From positions 372,001 through 436,000 of the forward strand of contig OX596337.1 of NCBI GenBank assembly GCA_951394405.1: 64,000 bases of DNA, in the 5' to 3' direction. The notes beneath the pieces are model-generated. The model was given only the letters and a program-made list of their open reading frames with translations. It was not told where the DNA came from and did no database searches. Of the stretch, positions 20,401 to 28,968 are shown piece by piece. The position numbers and the translations under genes were made by a program. Origin of the DNA: Coprinellus micaceus (lineage: Eukaryota; Basidiomycota; Agaricomycetes; Agaricales; Psathyrellaceae). Position 1 is the first letter of the stretch. Each line of letters opens with the position of its first letter.

Positions 20401-21174
20401 TGACGTGTCATAGAAGAACGATCAAGTCTGATACCAGTGCAACGTTCTATTGACCAATAGACGTGTGACTGACCCGCGCGACATCCCAGAAGCTATTAGG
20501 AATAGGGGGATAGTACGACTAAGAAGCCGACCAGTGACGGACAACACCAACTCCCTCATCGAGGTCGTAACAAAGACCTCAAAAGGGGGGCAACACACAC
20601 CATGTCTGCAACGTAATGCAATTCTTCCGCCGAAGCCCGTAGAATCCGATTATCGAGCCCTGGGCTCAATTCTAGAAGTGCCAAAAATACGCCGTGCTCT
20701 CGGCGTTCCCTGGAAATGACGAGGGAACCGTTAATCAATTTGAAGACGACAACGCAGTTTGTGTAACTCACCGGTCGGACAAATCCTCCTCATTCAAGAT
20801 GGAGGCTTGAAGTTGAAGTTGGCACGAAATTCCGTCTTTGATCAAAGGGAATGGGCGGCAGAACGCATGAATTGCTCGGCCAAAATGGCGTCCATAGCCG
20901 ACGAGCGGGTCTGCACAAGTTCTAGACGGGTTCAAGTTGTGGTCAAAAGTCTGAGACGGGCGAGAAGGGCTTAGACGCACAGCTTTTTCTTCGGGGCCCA
21001 GGACAGGTTGTCTTCGGTATCGCTCTCAGAATTTCTGGACCGTCGCCCTAATGTTTGGGAACTAGGTTTGTCGTTGCCAGTGGATGGTGGAGGTCTGTTC
21101 TCTTTTTCGCTGTTCAAAGAGTTCTGTGGTGGTTTGGGGCCTTGAACGATACGGCAGCCAGCGATATGAAGCAT
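11458..21174 (-). CDS. DUF6698 family gene with an 8.1-kb retrotransposon in its third intron
   Basis: Eight exons: 21174-20981, 20921-20772, 20709-20601, 12450-12257, 12203-12071, 12009-11881, 11826-11681, 11629-11458. All phases agree and the sum is 1227 nt, 408 residues plus stop, with no internal stop. Signatures of this basidiomycete family are present in order: YGRHFGRAIHAFC, RREHGVFLALLEL, ADDTKSLKSVILDWI, DRGFFHETTGALLCP, TGDVWPTFLY, PWDGLFEG, FKHVFTSPSSV, ATRSGNAEIHGM and VRFALSSSAVFCR. The function of the family is unknown. Intron 3 (12451-20600) would be 56 nt without the gypsy element and its 5-bp duplication; its splice sites (GTGTGTG, CTCAG) and a TTCTAAG branch-like site remain. 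Other introns are 51-62 nt. Whether an intron of 8150 nt is still spliced is unknown. The ATG at 21174 is the first in frame, so the N terminus is the least certain part. Confidence 0.85.
12479..12483. repeat. Left target-site duplication (AAGAC) of the gypsy element
   Basis: AAGAC directly precedes the 5' LTR and is repeated at 20573-20577 directly after the 3' LTR. Confidence 0.95.
12484..13261 (+). repeat. 5' LTR
   Basis: 778 bp, bounded by TGTTACG and GTAACA. It carries a 45-bp extra segment (12571-12615) absent from the 3' LTR. That segment is itself built from the short motifs CGCAGCTACCCC, CATGCGCAGTATGCGC and TACGAC repeated in the neighbouring U3 sequence, so it looks like a slippage or unequal-exchange duplication (or loss from the other LTR). 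Confidence 0.95.
12761..12767 (+). promoter_or_regulatory. TATA box of the LTR promoter
   Basis: TATAAAG in the U3/R region; the 3' LTR has the same motif at 20072-20078. The predicted transcript start is about 30 bases downstream, near 12790-12794. Confidence 0.6.
13264..13273 (+). other. Primer-binding site, probably self-priming
   Basis: ATAACAAGCT lies two bases after the end of the 5' LTR. It is the exact reverse complement of AGCTTGTTAT at 12794-12803, about 33 bases downstream of the LTR TATA box, where the mRNA 5' end is expected. I saw no 3'-tRNA complement, such as the initiator-Met type, at this place. In Tf1 and sushi-type chromoviruses the first bases of the mRNA fold back to prime reverse transcription; the same is inferred here. 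Confidence 0.6.
13632..14981 (+). CDS. gag: Gag of the chromovirus
   Basis: The capsid/nucleocapsid precursor. Similarity covers a retrotransposon-gag core (about residues 145-310, with KIVLVLSKLTSGEALIW and ESAQTFITNWRTLADAAEF) and one CCHC zinc knuckle (CYNCGRKGHFARECR, about residues 366-380) that binds RNA. The first codon given is a TTG. The reading frame is in fact open from 13260, right after the LTR, yet has no ATG until 13986, which lies upstream of the capsid-like core. So either translation begins at 13986, or a non-AUG codon or a spliced leader exon supplies the N terminus. The stop TGA at 14979-14981 overlaps the pol frame by the bases GTGA. Confidence 0.9.
   Translation: MINKQRSKNLQEEQVKQLLEQQATKKAKEEGLALSFHSTGITPFGSQAPSPVSHQGKPYERQASKSRQGSRAQTPKTEHPIPSFFGPPAPPPLVSYPSAIKEQTEGNSPERKEDVDETMSDHGDPPNPENPPVINTTTITGPDAKVSVKDYDGDRTRFQAFKDSVELYFEFYQEQFEGKDRKKIVLVLSKLTSGEALIWRKLYMKSEEYKSDKYNEFWTKLEKTFKKQYQEDDAHYYLKNKQQSPKESAQTFITNWRTLADAAEFKLEGNDRTALGYLKPLLRDGLVKRMAQQLDEPTDFEEWVKAAITFDNKYRQQNDQRMGLSRPFFAQGFRPTQKPIKDPYAMEVDAMTMEEQTQRREYMNKQECYNCGRKGHFARECRQPKKPRNESYQNRYGSPSNSRAIATISKPPTADTARHIRSLLAQYTGAEEERIFADFRSMQLEPDFQ
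14978..18640 (+). CDS. pol: Pol: protease, reverse transcriptase, RNase H, integrase, chromodomain
   Basis: About 1220 codons without a stop. An aspartic protease motif FIDCGAGGKFID lies at about residues 45-56, with Cys in place of the usual Ser/Thr after the catalytic Asp. Reverse transcriptase has VEVYMDDTL at about 440-448. RNase H begins with EADASKYASGAV (about 590). Integrase has its HHCC zinc finger (HH at about 807, CAEC at about 845), then catalytic D, D, E in SVDFITDL, IISDRGPQF and ERVNQEIEAYL (about 880, 940, 976), and a GPY/F-type module (RLGPFKIIELIG). A chromodomain closes the protein (EGIINHKVKRNGTVEYLVKW, about 1170-1215); in related elements it guides integration to heterochromatin marks. 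The frame is -1 relative to gag and opens at 14951. The first ATG is at 15026, so expression needs frameshifting or reinitiation at the GTGA overlap. Confidence 0.95.
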   Translation: MKEEQSAISPSLCIRSMLIAETSNQSMHIPVRITQEDRNIDTRGFIDCGAGGKFIDSKFAQDYQIKTTPLRYPIEAKNVDGTPNKHGTITHYVRLPITINQKTKTHQLFVCGLGKQTVILGFPWLQDENPIIDWKLGTLTWRTPDIDPVPIEVSEIELDPQIEVEVFYLQNDELEEEEGIPAPIYIARTTLSRKLILPTYSEYPDEFDEFDDFDDEIEEKTEEEIKAKLPEAYHEFIDVFSKKNADKFPASTKYDHAINVKDSFQPRRMKPYILSPDQEKEVKDFIKENLKLGRIRPSQSPMGSPVFFVKKKSGKLRLCQDYRYLNEHTISDAYPIPRIDDLLKRFQKAKYFFKIDLKWGYNNVRIKEGDQWKAAFSTQRGLFEPTVMFFGLKNSPPTFQRLMDDVIQGPDIIEETALVKRSDKNALVKTSEEPEEPPWVEVYMDDTLGAGETKEECRKEAFRTLRKLRKAGLPANIDKCAFEVPEVDFLGFIIGHGKIRMDPDKIKGLTEWPIPTKLKEVRSFLGFGNFYRRFIKNYSTIAAPLHALQGKDVPFVWSDECNTAFNLLKEKFTSYPVLHLPNPDQPYQIEADASKYASGAVLTQLDEHGARHPICFMSKTFDSAQKNYEIYDRELLAIIRALEEWRPFIQGSPFVTTVYSDHQNLTYWKNPQRLSPRQARAFLTLSKYNFELKHQPGTKMFQSDALSRRPDLCLDEEDPKEVVMLPPDLFVNLIDTALQEQILNSDKMELEAADALKLLLEEGPTDLQNDLQDWTVETKDDKHMLFRKGKAYIPNDIELRRKIVQSHHDSTTIGHPGELGTFNAVKEDYWWPGMRKFIKAYVKGCAECQQFKINRQPVKPTLLPITGPKSNRPFTQLSVDFITDLPPSKGYDSIMIVVDHGLTKGVILEPCNKTITAKQTADAFVRRVFTDYGLPDKIISDRGPQFASKTFRDLLERLRINSALSTAFHPQTDGGTERVNQEIEAYLAIYCSANPATWSQALPILQFVHNSRKHADRTHTPFELIMGTQPRALPEAFDKTNFPDNEERFKELQKSRNEALSAHELARNRMIERTDKTWKPFKLGDQVWLEARNLKLPYRSKKMQPKRLGPFKIIELIGLRAYRLKLPKGWKIHNVFHISLLSPFNSTDAHGPSHPEPPPDIIGGEEEYEIEGIINHKVKRNGTVEYLVKWLGYDETKWFKEDELVHSQETLEDYKRDNSL
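18702..19799 (+). CDS. ORF3 of the chromovirus: extra protein with two Cys/His knuckles
   Basis: A 365-codon frame from an ATG 62 bases after the pol stop and ending just before the purine tract. The N-terminal third is Ser/Thr/Ala/Pro-rich. The middle (about residues 130-260) is predicted alpha-helical with many Ala and Glu. Near residues 275-315 are two Cys clusters (CEACGQKGHWQVDH and CIHCKKNAPNHYAIDC), gag-knuckle-like but not exact CCHC spacing. A basic run (KPQKPRRSPRNHHRQQKKK) and an acidic tail follow. Standard gypsy elements have nothing between integrase and the LTR. The product may be an accessory nucleic-acid-binding protein, perhaps a second gag-derived protein. Codon choice is C-rich and unlike the A-rich gag and pol next to it, which hints at a separate origin. 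Confidence 0.75.
   Translation: MFGLAPIAQSTPRIVAANVASTTTTSSKTRSPSYATAISSTPAVINAPQGAGQILRQAGYLPVDSAQNTPKTPKSVHWSIFAPPLPPTATHRPWADYSTGSLLVRPDVVRLPRRIFATSDPEGIDLRIAFTDAEVAYAESTLTNMKTYEDIVKQTGPGGTLITAAQYNSPDAHWAHAIQHAEQAKEEITRITNLVNAVIAAAPPPYIRAILEESLQDAKRCLKSWTDVLEENITEVRIAVRRAHLLLRNYDLRTERYGPYPMSRLSKEEKEKRKGLTCEACGQKGHWQVDHTLFTCIHCKKNAPNHYAIDCPSKPQKPRRSPRNHHRQQKKKMPELMDIDEEWKFDSGWNDDGNCENEDEGNGWD
19828..19838 (+). other. Polypurine tract region
   Basis: GTGAGGGGGGT just before the 3' LTR, the usual place for plus-strand priming. Confidence 0.6.
19840..20572 (+). repeat. 3' LTR
   Basis: 733 bp. Apart from lacking the 45-bp segment found in the 5' LTR, I see no difference from it; the length difference is fully explained by that one indel. 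Confidence 0.95.
20573..20577. repeat. Right target-site duplication (AAGAC) of the gypsy element
   Basis: Matches 12479-12483. Confidence 0.95.
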
Positions 21175-23151
21175 AATATCGATGGCCAGTGTCAGCCAGA
21201 AGAAGGGGATTGAGGAGTTCAGAGCCTAGTACGGAGCACAGTCGAGGGCCACAAGTCTGCTATCGGCGTCGTAATTCAGAGGCCAAGTTCGGTGGGCGTT
21301 CGGGATGGTCAGTGTTGGTGTGACTGGGGTAAGCCGAGCTTTGGAACGCCGCCTCATACAGGTCACATATGGAAGGAAGAACGGGCCGATAAGGTGAACT
21401 CAAGACCGACGAAATCGCAACGGTTGCTGGGGGCAAATGCTCGACGCCAAGATAATGACAATGCAGATAGAATACATGGGTAAGTCTAAAGCTTATCCGG
21501 GTCTAGGGAGGCGCTTCTCCTCACTTCTCTCGGCTCGAACACGAACAGCCAGTAGGAACTCGCCCCTGAGGCCGTTGCCCTGTCCCCATTTGATGATCGC
21601 CCACCGTCTTTTCAGCGGGTACCTTGTGCGGGTGCCAGGGTTACAATCACTCCACCGGAACCACACTTCGACTTCTTGACAAATGGAGCAGGTGAAATGG
21701 GTCGTCGGTGTGGCCATTTCGTCACATTTTCCCGATTGCTTCCCCGAGACGCCCATGTCCCCTAGCCTGCGTGCCTGGAAACGGCGGTACGCCCATGGTC
21801 ATCACTGGCAGTCCCAGTGCCTAACGAGTCGTCGTGTTGGTGGTGCCAGTCCATTAAAAATATTGGGCAGTGGGACATCATGTCGATTACGATGCCATCC
21901 TTGTGGCTAACCCAGATGTGGCATCCAGTGGGCTATTTCTGGTCGAAGTCGGACCCGAACACTAATTTGTGGCGCCGTTGCCCTACTACCATTGAGATCC
22001 TCAGGTAATTTAGCAACGGAACGGCAGCTTTGCCGGAGCTTTAGCGCGCAAACCGCTTGACGTCGGCCATTGTTACCATCAGATCCTTCGAGCTGTAGGG
22101 TGGATTTGACGCCCAAATTCTAATCAAGCGCCTACTTTCTGACTCCGACAGGCGAAACTTGGACGGTCACCAACTTCGTAGGATAGCGGTGTAGGCAGCG
22201 ATGGTTTCAAACTGCAGGAGAGGTCACACCCTCCTCATAGTTGGCCAGGCAGGAAGGGGTGTCACATCGATAGGCTACCCGGTTGTTATGGCGCCCAAAA
22301 TGAGGGCCTCTCAAGTCCGTGACTTATGAATTCAGGGATGGCTAGGCCCGGGGATATCGTCCAATATTCTAATAGTGTGTGGTACGACTCCCGAGCCAAG
22401 TGTCCGGTCGACGTCTACCAGATCCTTGGGCCTTCGCGACCAGGTTTCCGCCGTCCTATTGATCCCAGTCGCTGGGCGTCTAAGTGTTTCAACTGCACCT
22501 AACACTACTGTGATCGTGTCCACAAACCGACTTTGACTTGCGGAAGGAGAAAGAGGATTGAGGATACGCCCAGCATAGAGTCTTATAGAAAGAGGGCAAA
22601 TAGCTCCTTCGAAGATCGAGGGAGAGCATCTGAGAAAATGGGCCGCCAGCTTGGAAGGGCTCAGGTATTCGTGGATCCCGGCGACAGCTAGTACTGAATG
22701 GCCAAGGGTTGCCAATAATAGCGATTGACGCGGAACAGCATCTTCGGTGCGCCAAAGGGTCTGGCCCAGGGACAGCAGCCGCTCCGGGGATGAAGCCATG
22801 GGGTATTGTCATTGTTCAACACCGTCGCAATTCTAGCTTCGGTTGCAACCCACACCCTGAGTGATTGCGTTGCTTGCGAAGCAGCCCGCTGTCGTGGTTT
22901 TTGAGCCCGCACAGGAGTGGTATTCCAAGCGGGAGGCAAGATCGCCCCCCCCCCCCAGCCCCAGCTACGGGCCGCGACCCGATTTCCAGAGGAGGTGTCA
23001 TAACGCCTATGATTATAAAAGAGGGTGCCGTCGCTAAATGAACACTATCGGAAACATTGTATACGCCCACTCCCTCCAATCACCCCGCGCCTTTCACCTC
23101 TGTCTTATTGAGCTTTATCCCCTCTTATTCTTGTCGTTGCCTTCTGTTAAT
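21175..23151. other. Spacer between the DUF6698 gene and gene A, no confident gene
   Basis: About 2 kb upstream of two divergent genes. Several 60-155-codon frames exist, the longest on the minus strand at 22332-22799, but none shows family resemblance. A run of 12 C lies at 22945-22956. Confidence 0.4.
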
Positions 23152-24379
23152 ATGGTTGGATGGGTTCCTTGGGACTTCAGCCTCCGTCAGAAAAATGTCG
23201 CCAGGCTCCTCGAACGCATCGAGCAAAGTCAACAGTGTGGGCCTGGCGAAGTCCCCCTCATTCTTCAGTACGACCATCGCTGCGGAGACCTGAGGACTTG
23301 GGTCTGGTGAGTTCCCCCTTGTCCTCTTGGTACGGTCTGAGGAAACTCTGCTGACCTCACTCAAAGGCCTGAGGTGGACGGTATTCCCGTTCGACCGGAC
23401 GAATTGGACCGTCACCGCTTCAATTATTACTTCAAGGGGCCTTGTTGCCTCTGCTCATATGTCCGAAGCGATGCCATTCTCACAGAGGCCAAAATTGGCC
23501 TTGCTCAAATGGTTATTCAGCCCCCCACAGCCCAATGCCTTGGGCGGTATGTAGCCGTCTGTGCGACCCAGGAGTGTGGTTATTTTGGTACGTGGTCGAC
23601 ACTTCAATATCTCATGGCGTCTGGGTCGTATTAACCGCCAAGGCTTTCCCTCGCTCCAGTGAACCTCGAACATTTCTTCGGCAATCCCAACTTGATGACA
23701 GGGGAGTATGTCAAGCGAAGTGGGTGGTTTACGACCCACGGTGTTGGGTACTGTTCCGTGAATTGAACTAACACATCTCTATTTAGATGCACCAGTGAAA
23801 GTCATGGACCCGTTCTTGTTCATGACCGATGATACCGAAGAGACTATCAAGAAGACGGGCCTGCGACAAATTCAAGTGCTTCAAGACAAGTCCAATACTG
23901 GCCTACGGGGAACGAATAAGCGTTAGTGGAACTACAACCCTACCGTCGTTACGGAGGAATAGCGATGCTAATCACGTACCTCACTTATAGTTCTACGTCG
24001 GGAGGATCCAGCAAACTTCCGCAAGCTACAGGGCTTGCTCAAGTCCTTGCTTGCAGAGGGCCTCCCAGCCGAAGGATTCTGGGACGCTTTTATCCAGTGT
24101 ACAGACTGCAAGTACGTCATGCCTCACCAGTACTTCCCCTACTACCACCCTTGCGTCGTTCGGATTGTGCATCCTACACTTGGTGTCCCGCAAGGGCTGC
24201 CCACTCCCAAGTTATCTCTCTCCGACGATGTAGACATGGACATGGTCCCCGCCACGCTTTTATCCGACGATTCCATCATCGGCTTACCCATATTCCACGC
24301 ATGTACTCTCTTGGCTCAGAGGGAAGCAAACTTTGCCACTGAGCCCACTACGCCTAAGGGTCGACCCGTCCCAACTTGA
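23152..24379 (+). CDS. Gene A: Cys-rich protein with a GRF-like zinc finger, function unknown
   Basis: Five exons: 23152-23306, 23367-23587, 23660-23740, 23787-23921, 23991-24379, giving 326 residues; phases all agree. Exon 2 encodes GPCCLC, then GRYVAVCATQECGYF about 30 residues later. The G-R-x(4)-C-x(5)-C-x-Y-F spacing resembles the second half of GRF-type zinc fingers, which bind single-stranded DNA in APE2, NEIL3 and TOP3A. Exon 5 has another cluster, CTDCKYVMPHQYFPYYHPC. The C terminus is acidic (LSDDVDMDMV). The start ATG at 23152 is the second in its frame; an upstream ATG at 23038 would add a hydrophobic leader that looks untranslated. Gene A runs convergently with gene B, 212 bases apart, inside the giant element. 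It is a candidate for part of the element's DNA-processing machinery, but that is inference from context and the finger. Confidence 0.65.
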
Positions 24380-24591
24380 TGTCCCGAGTTCCAGTAGTAC
24401 CGAGTTCTTGGTGGTTTCGCTACACGATGTGTCCCAGCCATTTAGATCGTACCGTCTCGCCGGGTCGCTTAGTCTTGTAATAAACCCGTTTCATACTTCC
24501 CGAGATCTTTGCCAGAAGAAGTAGAATGCCGGTATTGTATTCTGAGCAACTAATCGAACTGTTACTGTTCGCCCCTACTGCGCAAGCCGAG

Positions 24592-27500
24592 CTACTCTGA
24601 GCATCCTTCGCTATCCGCATTTTCTAGCCTCGCACCCTGGAGATGTGTCCCAAGTTTGTGGGCTTTGCATAGAATGTGCTCCACGCAGATGAGGTCCAAA
24701 CCTATCTCCTGCATCTCCTCCTTCGTCAAGTTGTTCTCCAGAAAACCGGCAACCTTCTCGAATCCGTGCGTGACAGCACGTACCTTATCTTCGCGATCTG
24801 GCGGCATCCTATCGCCGGAGGGTACCACACCAAGCTTGTTCAACTCCTTCAAGCTTCCCCCCTTATTGTCGAGGATACACCTGCATATGTCGTACTCGTC
24901 CGGAGGTGGACACACACCCGCATAGGAGAGGTCGCACACGAGGAGGAACGATAGCAGATTGCCTAGTCCTGGAAATATGTTCTTCTTTCCGACCCTTGTC
25001 CGAAAGTAGGCCAGGCAGTCTCCGAACAATAGCTGGGTGTTCGTGCTCGTGAATTCCTCCCATTTCTGTACAGATCCTTGAGTCAACGATTGCCAGAACT
25101 TCGTTGTGAGGTGTGGCCCGTTATTGGTGATGGGGTGACCATACGCGTTCGGGCGGCATACATATGTCCCCGACTCGCAAGCCTCAACCTCCTTCAGGTA
25201 ATCTTTGTCGTCTTTGTAAGTCATCCGATGTTCCCTGGCGAATCGTGTGTCGAAAGATATCACCCGCCAGACCAACGCGCTAAATATCCCTGCTGTGGTC
25301 TTCACGTTGTCCGGGTGGTAGAAACCTCCTTCTACCCGTGCCCTCTGCAATTCGGGCGTCTTCTCTCTGAACGGTAGACAGCCAGTACGGTCGTGTTGCA
25401 CCAATGCGACCAGCTTTTGTAGCTCCTGGTTCCCAGCGATGTCCGATCCGTTCAAGACCCTCATAGATGTCTTGACGAGTGTCCAAAGCTCTCCCCATTC
25501 TTTCGAGTGCAGGTTCATCACTTGGTCGTGATGTAAGACAGGCGCTTTCTGGCGGTCCATGAATAGAGGGAGAAGCGAGGCCAGTCCTGTGCTCTGGAAG
25601 TGTTCGGAAATGGCCTTCTCGCACCGCTCAATGTCCTCCCTCTCCACCGTAGCCAGGGACACGGTCGTATAATCGGACAGCTTGAAGTTGACGAATAGGT
25701 CCCAGGCGGTCTGCAGTCCCAGGAACGTCTCCCTGCATTGCCTCTTCAACATCGAGAAGGCCCAAGACCGTGCCTGCTCCCATTTGTTGTGTGATGCTTG
25801 AAGACTCAGCAGTATTGCAGTGGTCACGTTCTTCACCACTTGGGATTTGAACGCTGGGTCTGAGGATGTGAGTCCACTTTTCGCCGAGTTGGTGAGCGTG
25901 AAGTTGGGCCTTAGAACATCCAAATCGTGCAGGGTAATGTGCTTGAGAGTCTGCCCATCGAACACCATGTCGGCCACACTCCGAGTCAGAGTCTGGAGCC
26001 AGTTCTCTGTCGCGCCGTACGGTTTCCCGGTCCCTGGGCGGATATCTTCCAGGTACTTGTACACCAGGTTCGGGATTGTAATGTCGATCCATGCCCAGAA
26101 ATAGGTCGAGGAGTATATGATCGCTGCCCGAGTCTCTCGCAGATCGTTGCTCGTTCTCGCGACGGTAACCTCCGCCCTTCGAGTCCTGTCAAGCATCGTC
26201 CTGGCGGAGGCCATTGCCTCTCCACTGATGGGGTGGTCCGACAGGGCTGCTGTGAGCGAATTCAGCTCATCTAAGTTGACCAGGTCACCTCCACTCGATT
26301 GAGGGTCACGGATATCCACTGTGACAACCTCCCTGTCGATAATACGCAGCTCTGCCTTGATGGCGATGGGATTCAGCCGGTCGATGATCTTGAATGGGCT
26401 ATTATTCAGGTTTCGTTGACGTTTGGGACTGGGTGCGGGGTATGGGCTCTCTGTCAGATTCCGCTCTAGTATGATTAGACTATCAGTGACGTCCCTGGGT
26501 TAATCAGAATCGGTACTCACTGGTTCCACATCGATTCATGACACCGTCCTCGTCATCCATCAACTGAGCCTCTATGGTACGTTCCTCCCCGCTCTCCGGG
26601 GTTTCCGTTCTTTCGTTCACACCCTCTCGCCTCTCCGGGGACTCCATTCGAACGCTTCCTTGGTCTTCGTCGCTCGCGTACTCCATTCGGTCGTACAATT
26701 CCTCGTCGACCTTTGAGGACTCCCCTCCTTTGCCCCCACCCTCTCTGGTCTCCAAGCAGATTGTCCCGTCTATTCCAATGTCCTCCCCCGTCTTCTCCAT
26801 CTCTGGTGACTCATTGACACCGTCGTCCTCGCTCCGCTCCTCACCCTCCACTGACTCGGTGGCGCCGACTTCCCCATTCTGATCTTCCATATCTGCCGAC
26901 TCTTCGACATCGTCTTCCTCGCTCCGCTCCTCACTCTCCGGGGACTCTTCGTTGCTGTGGACATCGCTGTAGCTTGCCTCCTCCTCGCCCTCATCTCCTT
27001 CAGCCATGTCTCGTTCGTTCACGTTGGCTGTCAACACACACATAAGTCTATCAATTAGGCTACATACTATACATCGAGTGTTACTTACTCAAGCGCCCCC
27101 TCTTCCGGCGGACAGCGCCCCGTCCATGTGGTGACTTTGTGCCGGGGCCAGCACCTTTCTTAGACGGACCTTTGTAGACGCTCGACGGATGAAACTTGTC
27201 AATTCGTTCTTGAAGCCTCTTGAAGCGGACTCTGGCCTTTCTCCTCTCCTCCTCGTTGGAATCTGAGCCATACCGAGGGGCCAGGGGACTGAGTTCGGGC
27301 GTCACTCGCTGCCCTGAGTCGTCTAGGTAGCTGATGGCTGCGTTGAACTTTTGAGCGTCGACCTGTATGCCGAGCCTGCTTGGTAGTTGTCCCAGGACGT
27401 CTCCGCACAGCTCCAGGCACCCACGGGTCATGAAACTTGCGAGTGCGTCGGTGGGCAAAACGGCATCGCCATCCCTCGCCCAAGTTGAGTCGGTGCACTG

Positions 27501-28867
27501 GGACGGGGATACTCGATCACCACTATCAAGAGTTCTGTCAGTTGAGGGACAAACTGCGAGCCAACGAAAACTTACCCATAGTCGACCATCTCCGGCGTTT
27601 TGTAAAGAGGTGTTCCATCTTGGTGCGATGCCAATGTATACCGAGATTTTCCTGACATCATTGACGATGGAGGGTAGAAAACAAAGTTACAGCGGTACGC
27701 GTGGTTCGCAGGCTTGACTCCTGGGGGCGCGGTGGAGGCCGTGGCGCCGTGAGCCTGTCTCCCTGAAAAGTTGAGAGAGACGAAGGGATGTAAAGTGACA
27801 TAGACCCCAAGGTAAAGGAGAAAGAAGCGCCCAGGGTCGTATCCCGATGGAAGCTGAGGGACTGCGAGTATGTTGGTGAATGCGCCGACGCTGTCCCCGG
27901 GATCTCCGTGTGCACCTCCGAAATGCCCCATTTCACCATCGAGCGATCCACCTACAGCCCAGTTAGCACGCGGTGATACTCTGGTGTTTGGTAGACCCAC
28001 CTGCTCCCGATGCCTGGGCCGCGCCGATGTTGCACTGCGCTGCAGGGAATGCCCAATTTTCGTCGAACCCCAGTCGAGGCATCCCCACCATATCCGTCTG
28101 GTCCCTAATGGTCTCGACGACATTCTCTGGCCCCATCTCGAAAGAGCGAACCGATAAGGGAGTGATCGCCTGAAGTATTATTTGTAAATGACTACCCAGA
28201 TTATCCAGTTGGAAACGCACCTCGAGAACCTGCTTCACCACTTGCTGCACCTGTCCAGGCCCTTCGTCCTGGCATGATACCTTCAGGTGACGGGAGGGGG
28301 CTACAATGTGAGGGGATTGCTGAGTGGTCGGTCCGAACGTGAAGCACCGTTTGCCATCCGCAACCCCTTCCAGACCGAGTGCCTCTATCCTGACTCTGTT
28401 CGGCCTGCGTTCCTCCTCGGCCCCAAGGAGGGACATCATCGCACTGAATACTTCGTCCTTCTCAACCTGAGTGAAGAGTCGCCTGAATCATTGTTAGTAC
28501 TTGTGAAGAGTCTACGACGCCGGGTAGCAAAAACTCACTCGTCCGTCACCCATCCGATGGCGACGTCGTCCTGCCATGTACCATCGGGACCGCATCGCTT
28601 ATCCCGTCCAAATAGTACGTCGCCGTGTCGGAGCTCTGAGAATCCTTTGCACTGGAGTACTCGTTCGTTGGTCTGAGAGGGGATCTTGAGGTCGCGTTCG
28701 ACCTGGGCCCGATGCTTGCGACTCTTCAGTTCAACCTCGAGGAGGAATACTAGAGCACGGGACATGTGCTTGGGCAGATGAGGGTGCCCGACAGCTTCGA
28801 ACATGAGGGGGAAGCCGCCAGCGGTGCGGGGCCCGGCGTTGAAAGGGTTCATCCCAATCAATGGCAT
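24592..28867 (-). CDS. Gene B: large protein of about 1320 residues, no recognised domain
   Basis: Seven exons fit in phase: 28867-28539, 28482-28221, 28169-28001, 27951-27576, 27534-27089, 27027-26521, 26465-24592. They total 3963 nt, 1320 residues. The second intron (28170-28220, 51 nt) is a multiple of three and may be retained, adding 17 residues. The N-terminal part ([20 protein letters not shown]) is polar. Exon 5 ends in a basic, nuclear-signal-like run ([11 protein letters not shown]). Exon 6 is almost entirely Glu/Asp/Ser. Exon 7 encodes a long globular, helical region of about 620 residues with scattered conserved-looking Trp, His and Cys. I see no DDE, HUH, tyrosine-recombinase or helicase signature by eye. 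The intact frame over seven exons argues for selection. Size, acidic linker, nuclear signal and position in the giant element make it a transposase or regulator candidate; this is inference. Confidence 0.7.
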
Positions 28868-28968
28868 GGCGATTCGGTGGAAGGAGGGTGGAAGGAGGGT
28901 GAAAGGAAAGCTAAAACATAATGTGGGCCATCTATTAGATTATCAAGGTCTCAAGTTTCTGTACAGTC

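Larger units (their letters stand above)
12484..20572 (+). mobile_element. Chromodomain Ty3/gypsy LTR retrotransposon, apparently complete and young
   Basis: LTRs run 12484-13261 and 19840-20572, both beginning TGTTACG and ending GTAACA, flanked by AAGAC. Order inside: primer site, gag, pol (protease, reverse transcriptase, RNase H, integrase, chromodomain), then an extra ORF3 and a purine tract. The protease-RT-RNase H-integrase order and the C-terminal chromodomain place it with chromoviruses of the Ty3/gypsy class. The LTRs look identical by eye apart from a 45-bp segment present only in the 5' copy, which indicates recent insertion. All three long frames are open. It is antisense to the DUF6698 gene and confined to one intron of it. 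Confidence 0.95.

Noticed and set aside
27572..27770. Extra intron in gene B ending CTTTTCAG near 27760
   Set aside because: The frame reads through without a stop and no matching in-phase 5' site was needed; kept as exon.
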